Below, piece after piece: positions 12,308-22,961 of a stretch of DNA of 64,000 nt. This DNA comes from Castor canadensis (Eukaryota; Chordata; Mammalia; Rodentia; Castoridae). The notes beneath the pieces are model-generated. The model ran no database searches and was not told the DNA's origin. It saw only the letters and a list, made by a program, of their open reading frames with translations. The translations under genes and the position numbers were made by a program. Where the stretch lies: NCBI RefSeq assembly GCF_047511655.1, contig NC_133400.1, positions 1,927,001-1,991,000 on the forward strand, given 5' to 3'. Every line of letters starts with the position of its first letter. Positions within the stretch are counted from its first letter, which is position 1.

Positions 12308-12530
12308 AGCTGGGTGCTGGGGGCTCACGTCTGTAATCCTAGCTATTTGGGAGGCTGAGATCAGGAGGACTGAGGTTATAGGGCAGGCCAGGCAAATAAT
12401 TTGCAAGACCCCATCCAAAACAACCAGAGCAAAATGGACTGGAGGTATGGCTCAAGCAGTAGAGCGCCTACTTTGCGAGTGTGGAGTTTAAACCCCAGTC
12501 CCACTAAAAAGAAGAAGAAAAAAAAAAAAA
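12308..12530 (+). mobile_element. B1-like + ID-like composite SINE with A tail
   Basis: AGCTGGGTGCTGGGGGCTCA...CAGGCCAGGCAAATAATTTG... then ID unit TGGCTCAAGCAGTAGAGCGC and GAAGAAGAAA plus A12. A second SINE begins directly behind the tail. Confidence 0.9.
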
Positions 12531-12748
12531 CAGGCATGTTGGTTCACACCCTGTAATCTCGGCTACACAGTAGACAGAGATAGGAGGATCGCGGACTGAG
12601 GCCTGCCCAGGAAAAAAGCACAAGATTGTATCTGAAAAATAGCTAAAGTACAAAGGGCTGGGGGCGTGGCTCGAGTGGTAGAGCACCTGCCTAGCAAATG
12701 CAAGGCCCTGGGTTCAAACCCCAGCACTACCAAAAACAAAAGGAAAAG
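12531..12748 (+). mobile_element. Composite SINE in tandem with its neighbour
   Basis: Starts CAGGCATGTTGGTTCACACC right at the A tail of the preceding SINE, which points to insertion into that tail. The ID unit has a good A box (TGGCTCGAGTGG) and B box (GTTCAAACC). Confidence 0.9.
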
Positions 12749-12749
12749 T

Positions 12750-13050
12750 TAATGAATGAAAACCACCCAAATGTCTATCAAGGATGGATAGATAATTAAA
12801 GGGTGTCACCCAGCAGGGCATTACTTGGCAATCCAGAGGAATAGAGTGGATACACACTATGCTATGGTTAAACTTCAAAATGCAACACCGAATGAAGAAA
12901 CAGACCAGGGCAGATGGGTGGTCAGCAGGCCGAGGAGGGCCCGTGACTGCTCACAGGATGGGGTCACTTTTGAGTTGGCAAATAGGTCAGGAATTAAACC
13001 ATGGTGATGGCTGCCACAAAATCACACGTTATAATAGTTGAAATGGTGAC
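12750..13050 (+). mobile_element. Ancient LINE-1 3' end fragment
   Basis: Order of words matches the L1 ORF2 end and 3' UTR of old L1M-type elements: AACCACCCAAATGTCTATCA, GGCATTACTTGGCAATCC, AACTTCAAAATGCAAC and CCATGGTGATGGCTGCC. It is highly diverged, with no useful reading frame. Boundaries are approximate. Confidence 0.6.
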
Positions 13051-13499
13051 CGTTACAACCCTGGGCCTGGCCCTCCAGACCCCTCAGTGTGCCTGGGACC
13101 GTCAGCGCTCCCTCTGTGCTGAGCGCCAGCTGGAGCCCTTTTCCACAGTCTGTCCTGCACATTTCAATGGCACCAGGAGGGACACTATCTTCACCCCTTC
13201 TGCATGAGAGGAGTCAGACGCCCTGAGGAAGTGCAGCTTCCCGTCCAGGCGGGCAGGGCTGGGCGAGGCTGGACAACTGTGGAAGACCACACACCTACCC
13301 TCTGATACCCACTCCGGGTCTGTGCACACAGTCTGCTTCCTATGCATGGAACTTGAGCTTGAGGCTCCTTGATTTACACTTTGTCTGGAGAGACCACATA
13401 GCAAGCTGGGTCCTGCAGACCCCACTTCCCTCCACAAGCCTCTGGCAGGGCGGAGGAGGACAGCTGGACCAGGGCTTTATGGCAGTGCAACCCTAAATT

Positions 13500-13720
13500 A
13501 TCTGACAATGATGACAGTGATACACTACACACCTGGCCTGTGTCAGGCCACTCGTGCACCATCCATGTGGCCCTCACAGGAAGAGGGCATAGCAAGTCCC
13601 CATTTCACAGCTGGGGAAACTGAGGCTCCAGGAGGCAAAGCAGTCAAGCAAACTATGGCAGAGCAGGGATCCGAACCTGGGGAGCAGGGCTCCAGAACCC
13701 CTGCTCGAACCACCTGCTGA
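13500..13720 (-). repeat. MIR SINE remnant
   Basis: CCCCATTTCACAGCTGGGGA, AACTGAGGCTCCAGGAGG and GGATCCGAACCTGGGGAGC are the antisense of the MIR core. This is an ancient, mammalian-wide element. Confidence 0.75.
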
Positions 13721-14191
13721 CACGTAACCCAGTCCTCCGTGGAGAGCCAACAGAGCACATAAGCATTTGAGTCCTTTCCAGGTGCTGGTTACATAACAAG
13801 AGGAGGCAGAACACAAACGCAGTAATTCCCCAGGAGGTGGGGGTGGGCATTCAGAGGCAATGCCAGGACACAAGTCCAGAGGCCACCACCATCCTGGCCA
13901 GAACTGAGGCATTCCCTACAAGGCTGGGCATGTCTGCTTGTGGAGAGCCACAGACAGGTGGCCCAGCTGGCCCTGGACGAGACCCATCTCCCTCCAGCAG
14001 GGAAAAAAGCAGGAGTCCAGAACTAAGGCTACAGCAAGACGCAGAGGTCCAGGAGGTGCCAGCCTTGGGCTACTTAAGCTTTCCATGTCTGCCTCATGCC
14101 CGTTAATCAGGAGTCTGCGCTATCAGAATCAGGCACTGCCTTGGCCCAGGACCATTCATTTAGTCATTCAACAAGTATTTAGCAGGCACTG
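13721..14191. other. Unique DNA with small ancient-repeat hint
   Basis: No gene is seen. The words TCATTCAACAAGTATTTAGC and GCAGGCACTG near 14165-14192 resemble the 3' part of an old L2/MIR-type repeat. Confidence 0.35.
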
Positions 14192-14562
14192 TGATGCTTA
14201 ACTTTATGAATTAAATTGACTGGACCTACATATTTGTCAAAGTGTTCTGGACGTTTCTGTGAAGGAGTTTTGAGATGAGAATGTGAATAAAGCAACTGCC
14301 CTTCATGGTGTGGGTGGATCTCATCCAGTCAGTTGAAGGTCTGAGTAGAACAAAAGACTGACTTCCCTGTAGAAAGAAGGAATTCTGCCAGCAGATTGCC
14401 TTCAGACTCCAGCCACAACTCTTCCGTGGACTGTGGCCACTGGGCCACCCTGTGGATGGTGGACTGTCAGCCTCCCCATCACTTAGCCAATTCTTTAAAA
14501 TAATCTCTCTCTCCCCACATACATAGGCTTTGGGTTCTGATTCTCTGAGAACCCTGACTACA
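14192..14562 (+). mobile_element. LTR-like mammalian interspersed repeat
   Basis: About 370 bp starting TGATGCTTAACTTTATGAAT and ending GAGAACCCTGACTACA, so with TG...CA ends. Internal landmarks are AAAGTGTTCTGGACGTTTCT, CTCATCCAGTCAGTTGAAGG, GGAATTCTGCCAGCAG and CACTTAGCCAATTCTTTAAA. I recognise this layout as a widespread, old mammalian repeat of LTR type, but not its exact family name. An overlapping 181-aa minus-strand frame is incidental. Confidence 0.6.
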
Positions 14563-14764
14563 GCAGATCCCTGCTGTCTGGAAGAGTTGGAAACTAGAGG
14601 AACTGCCCAGCCCCTGGGGCTCAGTCCACCCCACCTGTCCAAGGACAGCAACGGCACCAGACCTCCAAGAACCCTGCAAGACAGAACAGGATAAAGTCGC
14701 ATAGGGCTTTGTCCGCTCATGAGGCCAAGTCTGTGCTGAACAGCTGTGCACCCTACACCCAGGG

Positions 14765-14915
14765 ACTTCACGTTTATGGGCTTTGGTTGCCTCGTCTGTG
14801 CAATGGGGTAATGGCAGTTTCATCTTGGAGGTGGCGAGGAATCAAATGGAACCTAGTGTGTTTACAGGGTCTAGAATTGTGCCCAGCCAGAGGCAGGTAC
14901 TCAGCAAACTGCATC
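14765..14915 (+). repeat. MIR SINE fragment
   Basis: TGGTTGCCTCGTCTGTGCAA, TGGGGTAATGGCAG and AATTGTGCCCAGCCAGAGGC follow the order of the MIR 3' half (TCATCTGTAAAATGGGG-like, then GTGCCTGGCACA-like). Confidence 0.5.
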
Positions 14916-16261
14916 TGGGTGTGGGTCCGGCCAGCAGGGGACATCCTGCATAAGAGCCCCTGGCTTCCCAGTGCTGCTGCTTGATCCCCCTGACCCTTGG
15001 ATTCTGGTTCTCTGGGTGGTGCCCTCAAGACCCCCATTCAAAACATTTCCAGGTGACCCAGAGGCACAGGCACGTTTGGGGAGTGGCTCAGCCTTACAGA
15101 GGAGCATCAAAGAGTCCTTTGTGTGTGGACAGGGTCCTGTGGTCTTCAAAACAGGCAGCAGCAGGCCCCTGACCTCACTCCCTGGGCCGGGTGAGCTGGG
15201 CTGGAGTGAATTCTCAGCCGTGAACAAACATTGCCTGGTAATGAGGAACCTCATTATTTCTCAGACTGACCCCCCTTGGCCACCATCTGCCATCTCACCT
15301 GTCATCTGGCACGACCCATCCTTTTGCCAGGAAGGAGCGGCCCTCTGCCTTGACCTCCTCCCTCCTGAGTTGTGTCTGCATCCTGCCAGACAGGGGCTGT
15401 AAGCAAGGGGGTGGGGATGGGAAAAGCAATCAGCTCAGGGCTTGTTCTCTAGCCTTGGCCCCTGGGCTTGATGTTGAAGACCTGTGTTTGTATCAGACAG
15501 GAGACAGAGTGACAGCGTATGGAACTCACAGGTGCCCAGGGCGCCTGCGGCAGCTCGGCGCTCCTCTCTCCCTCCAGCCTTCGCTGCAGCTGGGCAGGGC
15601 CACTCAGTTGGCACTGGCGCTGTGGGCTGCTCTCCTTGTAGCCTACAGGCCTTTCCACCTTGGCAGAGGACAGGAGCCAGCGGATGTCCCCACTGCCAAC
15701 ATAAAGCTGCTGCCCCAGCCAGGACTGCCTGTGGCAGAATGTCACAGGTCCCAAGATGAAGCCAGCTCGGTAGTGCGCTGTGTCCCTGAGCCTGGTTCTG
15801 TAGCCTGCAGTCATCAGCCCACAACCGGTTCAAGAATAAAGTGAGAGGTCGCCTCCTCGGCCCTGTCCAGCCCCCGACTTCCCCAGAGGGGAGGCGTGTG
15901 ACAGCCTCTCGGTCTTTCCAGAAGTGTGATGGCGTGCTGTTTTCCATTCAAAGATAGGCGAGGGCTGGCGACAGCGCAGCTCTGCCCCTGCTGTCCACTC
16001 GGTGGCCTTGACTCCCTCCCAGAGCCGGCACGACTCGCGCTGTGGGGGCTCAGCCCCCGCGCCACGCCACGCCACGCTCGCCAATCCCCGCGGACGCAGG
16101 TGTAGACAAGGATGGGGCCAGACGGTGAAGTGTGACGGAAAGACAGAGCCCGTGAAAACCAAGAGGCCGAGGCCTGGCTCCATCCCGGGCTCACCCCTCC
16201 CAACCACCCCCTGGCCCAGCCCCCAGGAAGCCTGAGAGGGGAGGGGACGCCTGGATCCGCC
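14916..16261. other. Unique DNA, CpG-richer toward the right
   Basis: No gene recognised. Around 16025-16110 the sequence becomes CpG-rich (CGCGCCACGCCACGCCACGC, then CCGCGGACGC), leading into the GC-rich minisatellite. A weak CpG-island-like context is possible, but no TATA, Inr or exon is convincing. Confidence 0.35.
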
Positions 16262-16840
16262 CCTACGCCCTGGCCCCGCCCACGCGCACATGGCTCCTCC
16301 TACCACGCCCCGCCCAGGAGGTTGGTCCCGCCCACGCGCACATGGCTCCTCCCAACACGCCCTCCCTCAGTAGGCCTGACCCCGCCCAGGAGACTTGACC
16401 CCCCCCTCAGGGAGTCTGACCCCGCCCCAGAAGGCGTGGCCCCGCCCCAGGGAGCCTGGCCCCGCCCCCCGCACATGGCTCCTCCCAACACGCCCTCCCT
16501 CAGTAGGCCTGACCCCGCCTCAGGGAGTCTGACCCCGCCCCAGAAGGCGTGGCCCCACCCCAGGGAGCCTGGCCCCGCCCCAGGAGGCCTGGCCCCGCCC
16601 CCCGCACATGGCTCCTCCCAACACGCCCTCCCTCAGTAGGCCTGACCCCGCCTCAGGGAGTCTGACCCCGCCCCAGAAGGCTTGGCCCCGCCCCAGGGAG
16701 CCTGGCCCCGCCCCAGGAGGCCTGGCCCCGCCCCCTCGCACATGGCTCCTCCCGACAAGCCCCGCCCCCGCCGGGAGACCTGGCCCCGCCCCAGGGAGCC
16801 TGACCCCGCCCCGGGGAGCCTGGCCCCGCCCCATCTTGGT
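16262..16840. repeat. GC-rich minisatellite with 133-bp higher-order period
   Basis: Basic units of about 20 bp (variants of CCCCGCCCCAGGGAGCCTGG) build a longer repeat. Each longer unit contains the marker CACATGGCTCCTCCC. Full markers start at 16339, 16472, 16605 and 16739, giving spacings of 133, 133 and 134 bp. A shortened copy starts at 16287. 133 is not a multiple of three, so the Pro/Ala-rich and Gly/Arg-rich open frames on both strands drift in phase between copies and are not gene evidence. The array holds many GGGGCGGGG/CCCCGCCCC boxes (Sp/KLF-like, potential G-quadruplex on the minus strand). Confidence 0.95.
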
Positions 16841-17596
16841 CTCTCTCTTCCTCTCTATTTAATCTCCCTGTCTCTCCTCCAGAGGTCACCGCTGTGTTCA
16901 GTCCCCACCCTCAGGCTCATGGACGGCTTAACTCCCATCCCATTGGTCTCCCAGTCCGCACTACTGCCTCCTTACTCCTCATAAATGTCACTCACCCCTG
17001 CTTAAAACCGCACAGGGAGCATGTGACCTCCAGAGGCAAGCTCGGTGACTTTGAGGCAGTCCCTTGCCTCCGTTGTCCCTTCTATGGTGACACACACCGT
17101 CAGATTCCCCCCACCCCACCCGGCTAGCCGCTCTCTACCAGTGGTCAGCCCACCTCTGCCGCCCAGGCCACCACACCTCCTCTGCAGACCACCGCGATTC
17201 TAAGAGCTGGCGACTGGGGGACGTTCTGTTGAGAGTTTTTCCCGCGGTCTCCTCCCTGAAGCCTCCTTGTGAGGTCAGGCATTGTTAGGAGAACTGTTTG
17301 TTTGGTGCTCCCTGGGCTCTGCGGACAGGCTGCTGGTTAAGAGAACGCATAAATGAGGCGAGCAAAGGAGACAGCAGAGGTAAAGAAAATCCTAGTTTCC
17401 ATAGCAACTGAAAGGATGTAGTCCTAGGAACAGAGAGGGCTGAGGAGGGAGGCCTCTGGGGAGTAGGATAAAACACAGAACTTCCAGATAGAAGGGATCC
17501 TAAATTTCCTTTAGTTGCAAGTCCTCGGCTGGGGCAAGTCTTCCCAGAGAAAACTGGAAATGCCTGGAAGCACTTTGGTTTGTCATTTGGGTTGGG
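16841..17596. other. Unique non-coding DNA
   Basis: Pyrimidine-rich edge of the minisatellite (CTCTCTCTTCCTCTC), then unrecognised sequence. A 159-codon minus-strand frame covers 17285-17764 but includes a DNA-transposon remnant and shows no domain. Confidence 0.35.
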
Positions 17597-17727
17597 GAGG
17601 GTGCTGCTACCTAGTGGATTGAGCCCAGAAATGTCACAAAACATCCTACAGAACACGTCAGTACAGCAGCAAAGAGCCACCCTGCCCCAAATACTGATCG
17701 GATCACACCAAGGTTGAGAGGCTCTGG
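17597..17727 (+). mobile_element. hAT-Charlie-type MER DNA transposon remnant
   Basis: TGCTGCTACCTAGTGGATTG, ACAAAACATCCTACAGAACA, AAGAGCCACCCTGCCCC and CAAGGTTGAGAGGCTCTG resemble a MER-type non-autonomous hAT element ending in a GGTTGAGA...CTG terminus. Exact subfamily not determined. Confidence 0.55.
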
Positions 17728-18260
17728 TGTGCAATTTCTGTTCAGGGTTTGACTCCTCACTCACGCCTCTCTGCCCCCATCAGAACTCGGTTCAGTCTTT
17801 GCCTTACCACTTCCAGTGATGGGAGTTCACTGCCTCCCAGAGCCACTGGTTACAGGTGATGAGCTGAGTACTGGAGCCAGAGTTAGCTAGACATAGGGGA
17901 CGTGGAGCACATGTCCGCTCAACAGAGAAGCAAATGCTGAAGGGCTGTAAGAGGAGAAGGCCCCTGGTGAGCAAAGACACCAGTTTCCCTCTGTCCCCAG
18001 ACTTTCCTGATAGACAGTCCTCCAGAGCCTGGTGTCTGGGAGGAATCAGAGGGTCTTCTGGTTCTTGGCTTGGGATCTCTCAGCCTGGAGCTGCAGGGTG
18101 AGAGTGAGGAGAAGCAAAAAAGAGGCAGGATTTGGCTATCTTCATTTCTAGAAGTAAATTTATGCTTTTGAAATATTAAAGATATTAACAAGAGTTAATG
18201 ATATTCATTTGAACTGTGTGAGGGTAATATTCATATTCTGAAACACATTAAAAAATAAGA
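17728..18260. other. Unique non-coding DNA
   Basis: No gene or repeat recognised. Confidence 0.35.
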
Positions 18261-18606
18261 TGAACAGATGGATGGATGGGTGGATGGATAGATGGATGAG
18301 TGGATGATGAATGGATGGATGGATGGGTGATATATGGGTGGATGGATGGATGGGTGATGGATGGATGAATAGCGGGTAGATGGGTGGATGGATGGTGAAT
18401 GATGAATAATGGATGAATGAATGCTGGTGAATGATAGATGGATAGAGAGATGGATGAATGGTGGATGGATGGACAGTGGGTGGTTGAATGGTGGATGATG
18501 GCTGGGTACATGGTGGATGGTTGGATCGATGGTGGGCAGATGGATGGATGGATGGATGGTGAGTGGGTGGGTGGGTAACCGGGAGGGCAAGTGGATGGAT
18601 GCACAG
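18261..18606. repeat. (GGAT)n/(GATG)n microsatellite, about 345 bp
   Basis: GATGGATGGATG units with interruptions (GTGGATGATGAATGG, GGGTGATATATGGG). Three overlapping minus-strand frames read as His/Pro/Ser/Ile repeats (IHPSIHPS) and are artefacts of this repeat. Confidence 0.95.
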
Positions 18607-18654
18607 ATAGGTGCTCAAGCAAACATAAAACATTTTATTGAATTCTCTGATTAA

Positions 18655-18790
18655 ATCCATGCTACAGAGAAGGAAACAGGGTCAGAAAGTTAGGGACTCA
18701 CTGGAGGTCACTCAGCTAGAACACCATGGGACCAGGACTTGAACCTGGGCTGGTTCCCCAGAGAACCACATCCTGCACGCCCCTCTACAA
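18655..18790 (-). repeat. MIR SINE remnant
   Basis: CTACAGAGAAGGAAACAGGG, GGAGGTCACTCAGCTAG and ACCAGGACTTGAACCTGGGC match the antisense MIR core. Confidence 0.75.
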
Positions 18791-19179
18791 CCCTGCTCAG
18801 GGTCATGGCTGCTCCTGGGTTTAAATGGTGACCTGAGTGACCTGGCAGCAGGTGGGAGTCTAGGGGGGTTGCCTTGACGCTGCTTTTGTAGGATGCTCAG
18901 AACAGCCCCGATGGTACCCACAGGGATACTGGGGTAGAGGCTCCCTTGAGTGAAGGCAGATCTGACTGCCCGAGGACTGACGTGGTGCTAGCAACATCTG
19001 ATGTCAGGTGGCTAGAAACCAGCCATGGACGCAGAGCTATGTTCCCCTCCCCACTGTTCTGTAAAGCAAGGGTTCCTGGCTGTTCTTGTACCGAGGTTCC
19101 TTTTGGCATTGTAGTGGTGCTTATGGGTCCCTTCTCAGAGTGACATTCCTTTGGGTATTTTCATTTGTTTGTTGTTTTG

Positions 19180-19296
19180 GGTTTTTTTTAAAACAAGGTT
19201 TCACTATGTAGCCCCGACTGGTCTTGAACTCACTATCCCCCTGCCTCAGCCTCTTGAGTGCTGGAATTATAGTGTGAACCACCACACTTGGCTTTA
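19180..19296 (-). mobile_element. B1-like monomer, minus strand
   Basis: AACAAGGTTTCACTATGTAG, GGTCTTGAACTCACTATCCC and GCCTCAGCCTCTTGAGTGCT on the plus strand: an inverted B1 monomer of the rodent type. Confidence 0.85.
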
Positions 19297-19332
19297 GAAT
19301 AATGTTTTAAATGCACAAATAAAATGCATACA

Positions 19333-19404
19333 GTGGGGCTTAAGTGGTACAGCACCTGCCTCGCAAGTACAAGGCCCTGAGTTCAAACCAATCAAAAAAA
19401 ATAA
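19333..19404 (+). mobile_element. ID-like SINE unit
   Basis: GGGGCTTAAGTGGTACAGCA, TGCCTCGCAAGTACAAGGCC, GAGTTCAAACC and an A-rich tail. It lies behind an inverted B1 monomer, so it is probably an independent insertion or the remnant of a composite. Confidence 0.75.
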
Positions 19405-19527
19405 AACTCACAGAGTATAAACAAAGCTCACTGTGGAGATGTACAAACATCACTTTAGATGATCGAGGGAGAGCGCTTCTTCCCTACCCATTAAATAACG
19501 AGCTCCGACAACCCCTCTCTCCCACAG

Positions 19528-19645
19528 AGGCTGATTGAATCCCAGACCCGCTGTTCACAGGCTGGGGACCTGGAGATCCTTGGTTTTCTCCTCTGTAAAG
19601 CAGGGTGGCCATGGCACAGCCTGGGACTGGAGGGGAGATGGTGTT
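19528..19645 (+). repeat. MIR SINE fragment
   Basis: GATTGAATCCCAGACCCGCT, GGGGACCTGGAG, TTTTCTCCTCTGTAAAGCAG follow the sense order of MIR. Confidence 0.55.
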
Positions 19646-20550
19646 GCCATGAGGTCTTTGCTCTGGCTCTGCTTGCTACGACTGATCTCTGTCTCTGTTT
19701 TGGGATATGCATGTGACCGTGTCTATGTGTGGCAGTCACAGCCTGACTAGTCCTCGAGACTTGGGCTGCTGCATTTCTTAAGGTTGGTGAAAACAAGGGT
19801 TTTGTTGTTTGTTTTATTTTTATTTACTTATTTATTTTGCTAAGTTTACAGACCCTTGAACTCTATCCAGGAACTCCCACCCCTACAGAATTCAGGCAGC
19901 ACTTATGCTGGCCAGGCTTTCCCCGTCCTTGTCCTTTGAGCAGTGGGACCCTTCTGAGCTGTTGAGCTCTCATGGTTGTGAGAATGTCCAGGTTATTGGA
20001 GGGCAAGGGACCCAGGACTCCCTCCCTTCCCCAGGCCCAGTGGGTTGATGTTTTTCTTTCTGTTCCACCTGGAAGGGAAACAGCACCAGTCCTAAGCTGG
20101 GACAGGCCTGCCAGGGTCACTCAGACCTTGGCCAGCAGCCAGGCTCTATCCTGGAATCAGAGAACTGAGGCTATGTCTGTGTCTGCCGTGTCCCTGGGGT
20201 CAGCTGGCCAGAAAGGCTACTCAGGAACCAGTCCCTCTAGTCACCAGCCATCCAGCTGCTTTCCTAAAAGTGCTGGCAGGACGGGGAACACTGGCTGGCC
20301 AGGAGACGGAGACATTGCCCAGCTGTGAATAATCATGGCTGTGGCCCACTTGCCTTCCTGCCCTGGGCCCTGGCACCCTGCCTAGCCACTCCTGCCTCCT
20401 GCTCAGTGGGGGAGGGGACATCCCAGGCCAGGGCACAGCCAGGGCAAGTGCGAGGCCACAGCGCTCAGCAACTGGGCCTGGGGCAGAAGACATCATTGAC
20501 CAGAGAGCAGTGACCTTCCAGAGTCTGACCTGGAGTCAAAGCCAGCTTCT
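19646..20550. other. Unique non-coding DNA
   Basis: Includes a T/A-rich stretch at 19800-19850 (TTTATTTTTATTTACTTATT). No gene recognised. Confidence 0.35.
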
Positions 20551-20745
20551 GGGCCAGAAATGGTGGTTTATATCTATAATCCAGCTACTTGGGAGGTAAA
20601 GATTGGGAGGATCGTGCTTTGAGGCCAGTCCCAAAAAATCACTACAGTAAAAGGGGCTGAAGGTGTAGCTTAATCGGTAGGGCGCCTGCCTAGCAAGCAC
20701 AAAGCCTTTGAGTTCAAATTCCAATACTACCAAAAAACCCAAAAG
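20551..20745 (+). mobile_element. B1-like + ID-like composite SINE
   Basis: GGGCCAGAAATGGTGGTTTA, TACTTGGGAGGTAAAGATTG, then ID unit TAGCTTAATCGGTAGGGCGC and TTGAGTTCAAATTCC. Confidence 0.85.
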
Positions 20746-20948
20746 AACAACAAAAAAGCCATTCTGGCTGCCACATGACTTCCCAATGCCTTTTCCTAAA
20801 ATGGGACAATGAGCACCTTAGCCTTCAGAGCCCTTGCAGGAAATAAATGTATCAGCATCAGCTACAGGTGTCATGAGGCACTCCCTCTGAGCCTCAGTTT
20901 CCCCACATGAAAGCCGAAGAACCAGGCTCTAGATCTGACTGGACCCAC

Positions 20949-20950
20949 TT

Positions 20951-20986
<36 letters not shown>
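20949..20986. repeat. (CT)n microsatellite
   Basis: About nineteen CT dinucleotides with one G interruption. Minus-strand frames through it read ERERER and are artefacts. Confidence 0.95.
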
Positions 20987-20987
<1 letters not shown>

Positions 20988-21582
20988 ATCCTGGCATTGA
21001 GCCAATTCGGTTGTGGTTTTGTGCCTGGAACATGGCAGGGGATGACAGCGCCGTCTCCCCCTGTGTCCCCCTGTGTCCCCAAAGTCCCTGCGGCTGTGTC
21101 CCTCCAGCCTCCCCCGGGTCCTCGCTGATGGCCACGCGGGGAGAGCCAGAGCGCTTCTCCACCACGTGTGACTGTGTCTTCCGTGGGATTCCATGTCCCA
21201 GAGAGCCCTTTCCTTGCAGTGTCACTTATTTACTGAACGACTATTTTTCTCACCATAAGAGCAACACAAAATATTCAGAAAACAAAGAGTGTGATGAGAG
21301 GAGCGGGAAGACCCGTCACCCGAGCCTCCACGCCCAGGGCTGGCTGTGAGCCCTCGGGGTCCCCGGAGGCAGTGACAGCGCTGAAGTCTCCGTAGCTGGG
21401 ATTTACTCACAGAGTAAAGTCTTGCCGACACACCTGCCTGGCTACGTGTGGTTTCACATTCTCCTATAAATACACTCACCATACACATCATTATGCTCAG
21501 GTATAATTTTTACTTCATTTAGAGTTTTAGAGTTGGGGCTATGCATGTGTACACACGTACACACACACATACACATTTAAAC
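20987..21582. other. Unique non-coding DNA
   Basis: Contains a short decamer repeat (CCCCCTGTGT, 21056-21080). No gene recognised. Confidence 0.35.
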
Positions 21583-21805
21583 AAATTTTTTTTGCAGTAG
21601 TGCTGGGGATTGAACCCAAGGCCTCGCTCATGTGAGGCTCTATCACTTGAGCCATCTCCGCCCCACCCCCCCAGCCTTTTGGGGACTTTTATGTTTTGTT
21701 TTTCAGATAGGGCCTCCATGACTTTGCCCAGACTGGCCTCAAACTCTCCAGCCTCCTGCCCCTGCCTCCTGAGCAGCTGAGATTACAGGCATTAGCGCCA
21801 CACTC
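21583..21805 (-). mobile_element. Composite SINE, minus strand
   Basis: GTGCTGGGGATTGAACCCAA (ID part resembling the classical rodent ID), GAGCCATCTCCGCCCC, then inverted B1-like CAGATAGGGCCTCCATGACT and GAGCAGCTGAGATTACAGGC. Confidence 0.85.
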
Positions 21806-22328
21806 ACTAACTATGGCTGTCTTCCCGAGGCGCCGCTCTGTCGGGTTGCTGGTCCCTGCACTTCCCATCTCCCTTTTCCTTCCACCTCGTGCCCTGGATG
21901 ACCAGCCTGTCCCCACATCACTGGGCTCTCTGACTTCCAGTTGTGCTCAGCCAGAGGGAGCCTCGGGCAGAAGGGCAGAGTGCAGAGGACAGATGGAGGG
22001 ACAGGGTTGGTCCGGTCACTGTGGGTGGGCAGGGCCCTTGTTCCCTCCTGAGGGTCTCGGCTCCTTTCCCACCAGACCCGGGTTGCTCTGCATCTCTGGT
22101 AATCTGCAACACAGCTGCCCCTGCACGTTTACAGAAATTCCCTCACCAGGCTCCTAAGCCAGCCGGTCTGTTTCTAACATGGCAACAGTCACTCTACTAT
22201 GGCCGTGGTCCCTCTGTAGCCTCTCTCCGCTGGTGGCAGCCAGGTGCTTTCCAGTTTTGCACAACAACTGTGAAACTCAGATGCTGGCGTTTCTTGGATG
22301 AGACACTCTGCACATCTAGCCGGCACTC

Positions 22329-22526
22329 TTTTTTTTTTTTTTGTGGTACTGGGATTTGAACTCAAGTCCTACACCTTGAGTCATTCCACCAGTCCTTTTT
22401 TTTGAAAGGATTTTTTGAGATAGGGTCTCACAACCTATTTACCTGGGCTGGCCTCAAACTCCATCCTCCTGATCTCAGCCTCCCAAGCAGCTAGGATTAC
22501 AGGTGTGAGCCACCGTGCCCAGCTGA
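22329..22526 (-). mobile_element. Composite SINE, minus strand
   Basis: T-rich tail, GTGGTACTGGGATTTGAACT, CACCTTGAGTCATTCCACCA, GATAGGGTCTCACAACCTAT, CAGCTAGGATTACAGGTGTG. This is the subtype with a deletion in the ID part (no GCTAGGCAGGTGCTC). Confidence 0.9.
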
Positions 22527-22656
22527 GGGTGGGTGTGTTTATGCACCCAAGTGTCTGACAGGTCAGGGATGGCTTCCTGCCTGGCTGGTTTTATCACACA
22601 TGGACTACAGAGAAGAGGCTCCGGGATCTTTGGACCAATGTTTGACCGTTCATTTA

Positions 22657-22961
22657 TTTTTAAATTTGAATTTTATTTTCTGCGATACTGGGGTTTGAAC
22701 TCAGGGCCTCTCACTTGCTAGGAAGAGCCACACGCAGCCCTTTTTGGATTTATTTTTCAGAACCGGACTTGGACTGTGATCTTCCTATCTATGCTTCTTA
22801 CATAGCCGGGACTATAGGCAAGCATCACCATACTTGGCTTATTGGTTGAAACGGGGTCTGGATAACTTTTTGCCTGGGCTGGCTTTGAACCATGATCCTC
22901 CCAATTTCTGCCTCCTGAGTATCTGGGATTACAGGCATGAACCACCTCCCCCAGCATCATG
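22657..22961 (-). mobile_element. Three-part SINE with target-site duplication
   Basis: ID-like tail then two inverted 7SL-like monomers. The 9-mer GTTCATTTA occurs at 22648-22656 and again at 22962-22970, flanking the element. That supports retrotransposition of the whole three-part unit in one event. Confidence 0.85.

Noticed and set aside
12439-12730. tRNA-like A and B boxes in many places (e.g. TGGCTCAAGCAG ... GTTCAAACC)
   Set aside because: These are the Pol III promoters of ID-like SINE units. No cloverleaf with proper anticodon stem was found, so I call no tRNA gene.
16322-16889. Pro/Ala-rich plus-strand and Gly/Arg-rich minus-strand open frames
   Set aside because: They are translations of the 133-bp minisatellite. 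The period is not a multiple of three, so no constant protein repeat can result.
18261-18606. Regularly spaced repeats as a possible CRISPR-like array
   Set aside because: It is a tetranucleotide microsatellite without spacers, in a mammalian context.
18205-18660. Three overlapping minus-strand frames of His/Pro/Ser/Ile repeats
   Set aside because: Produced by the GGAT/GATG microsatellite in all phases.
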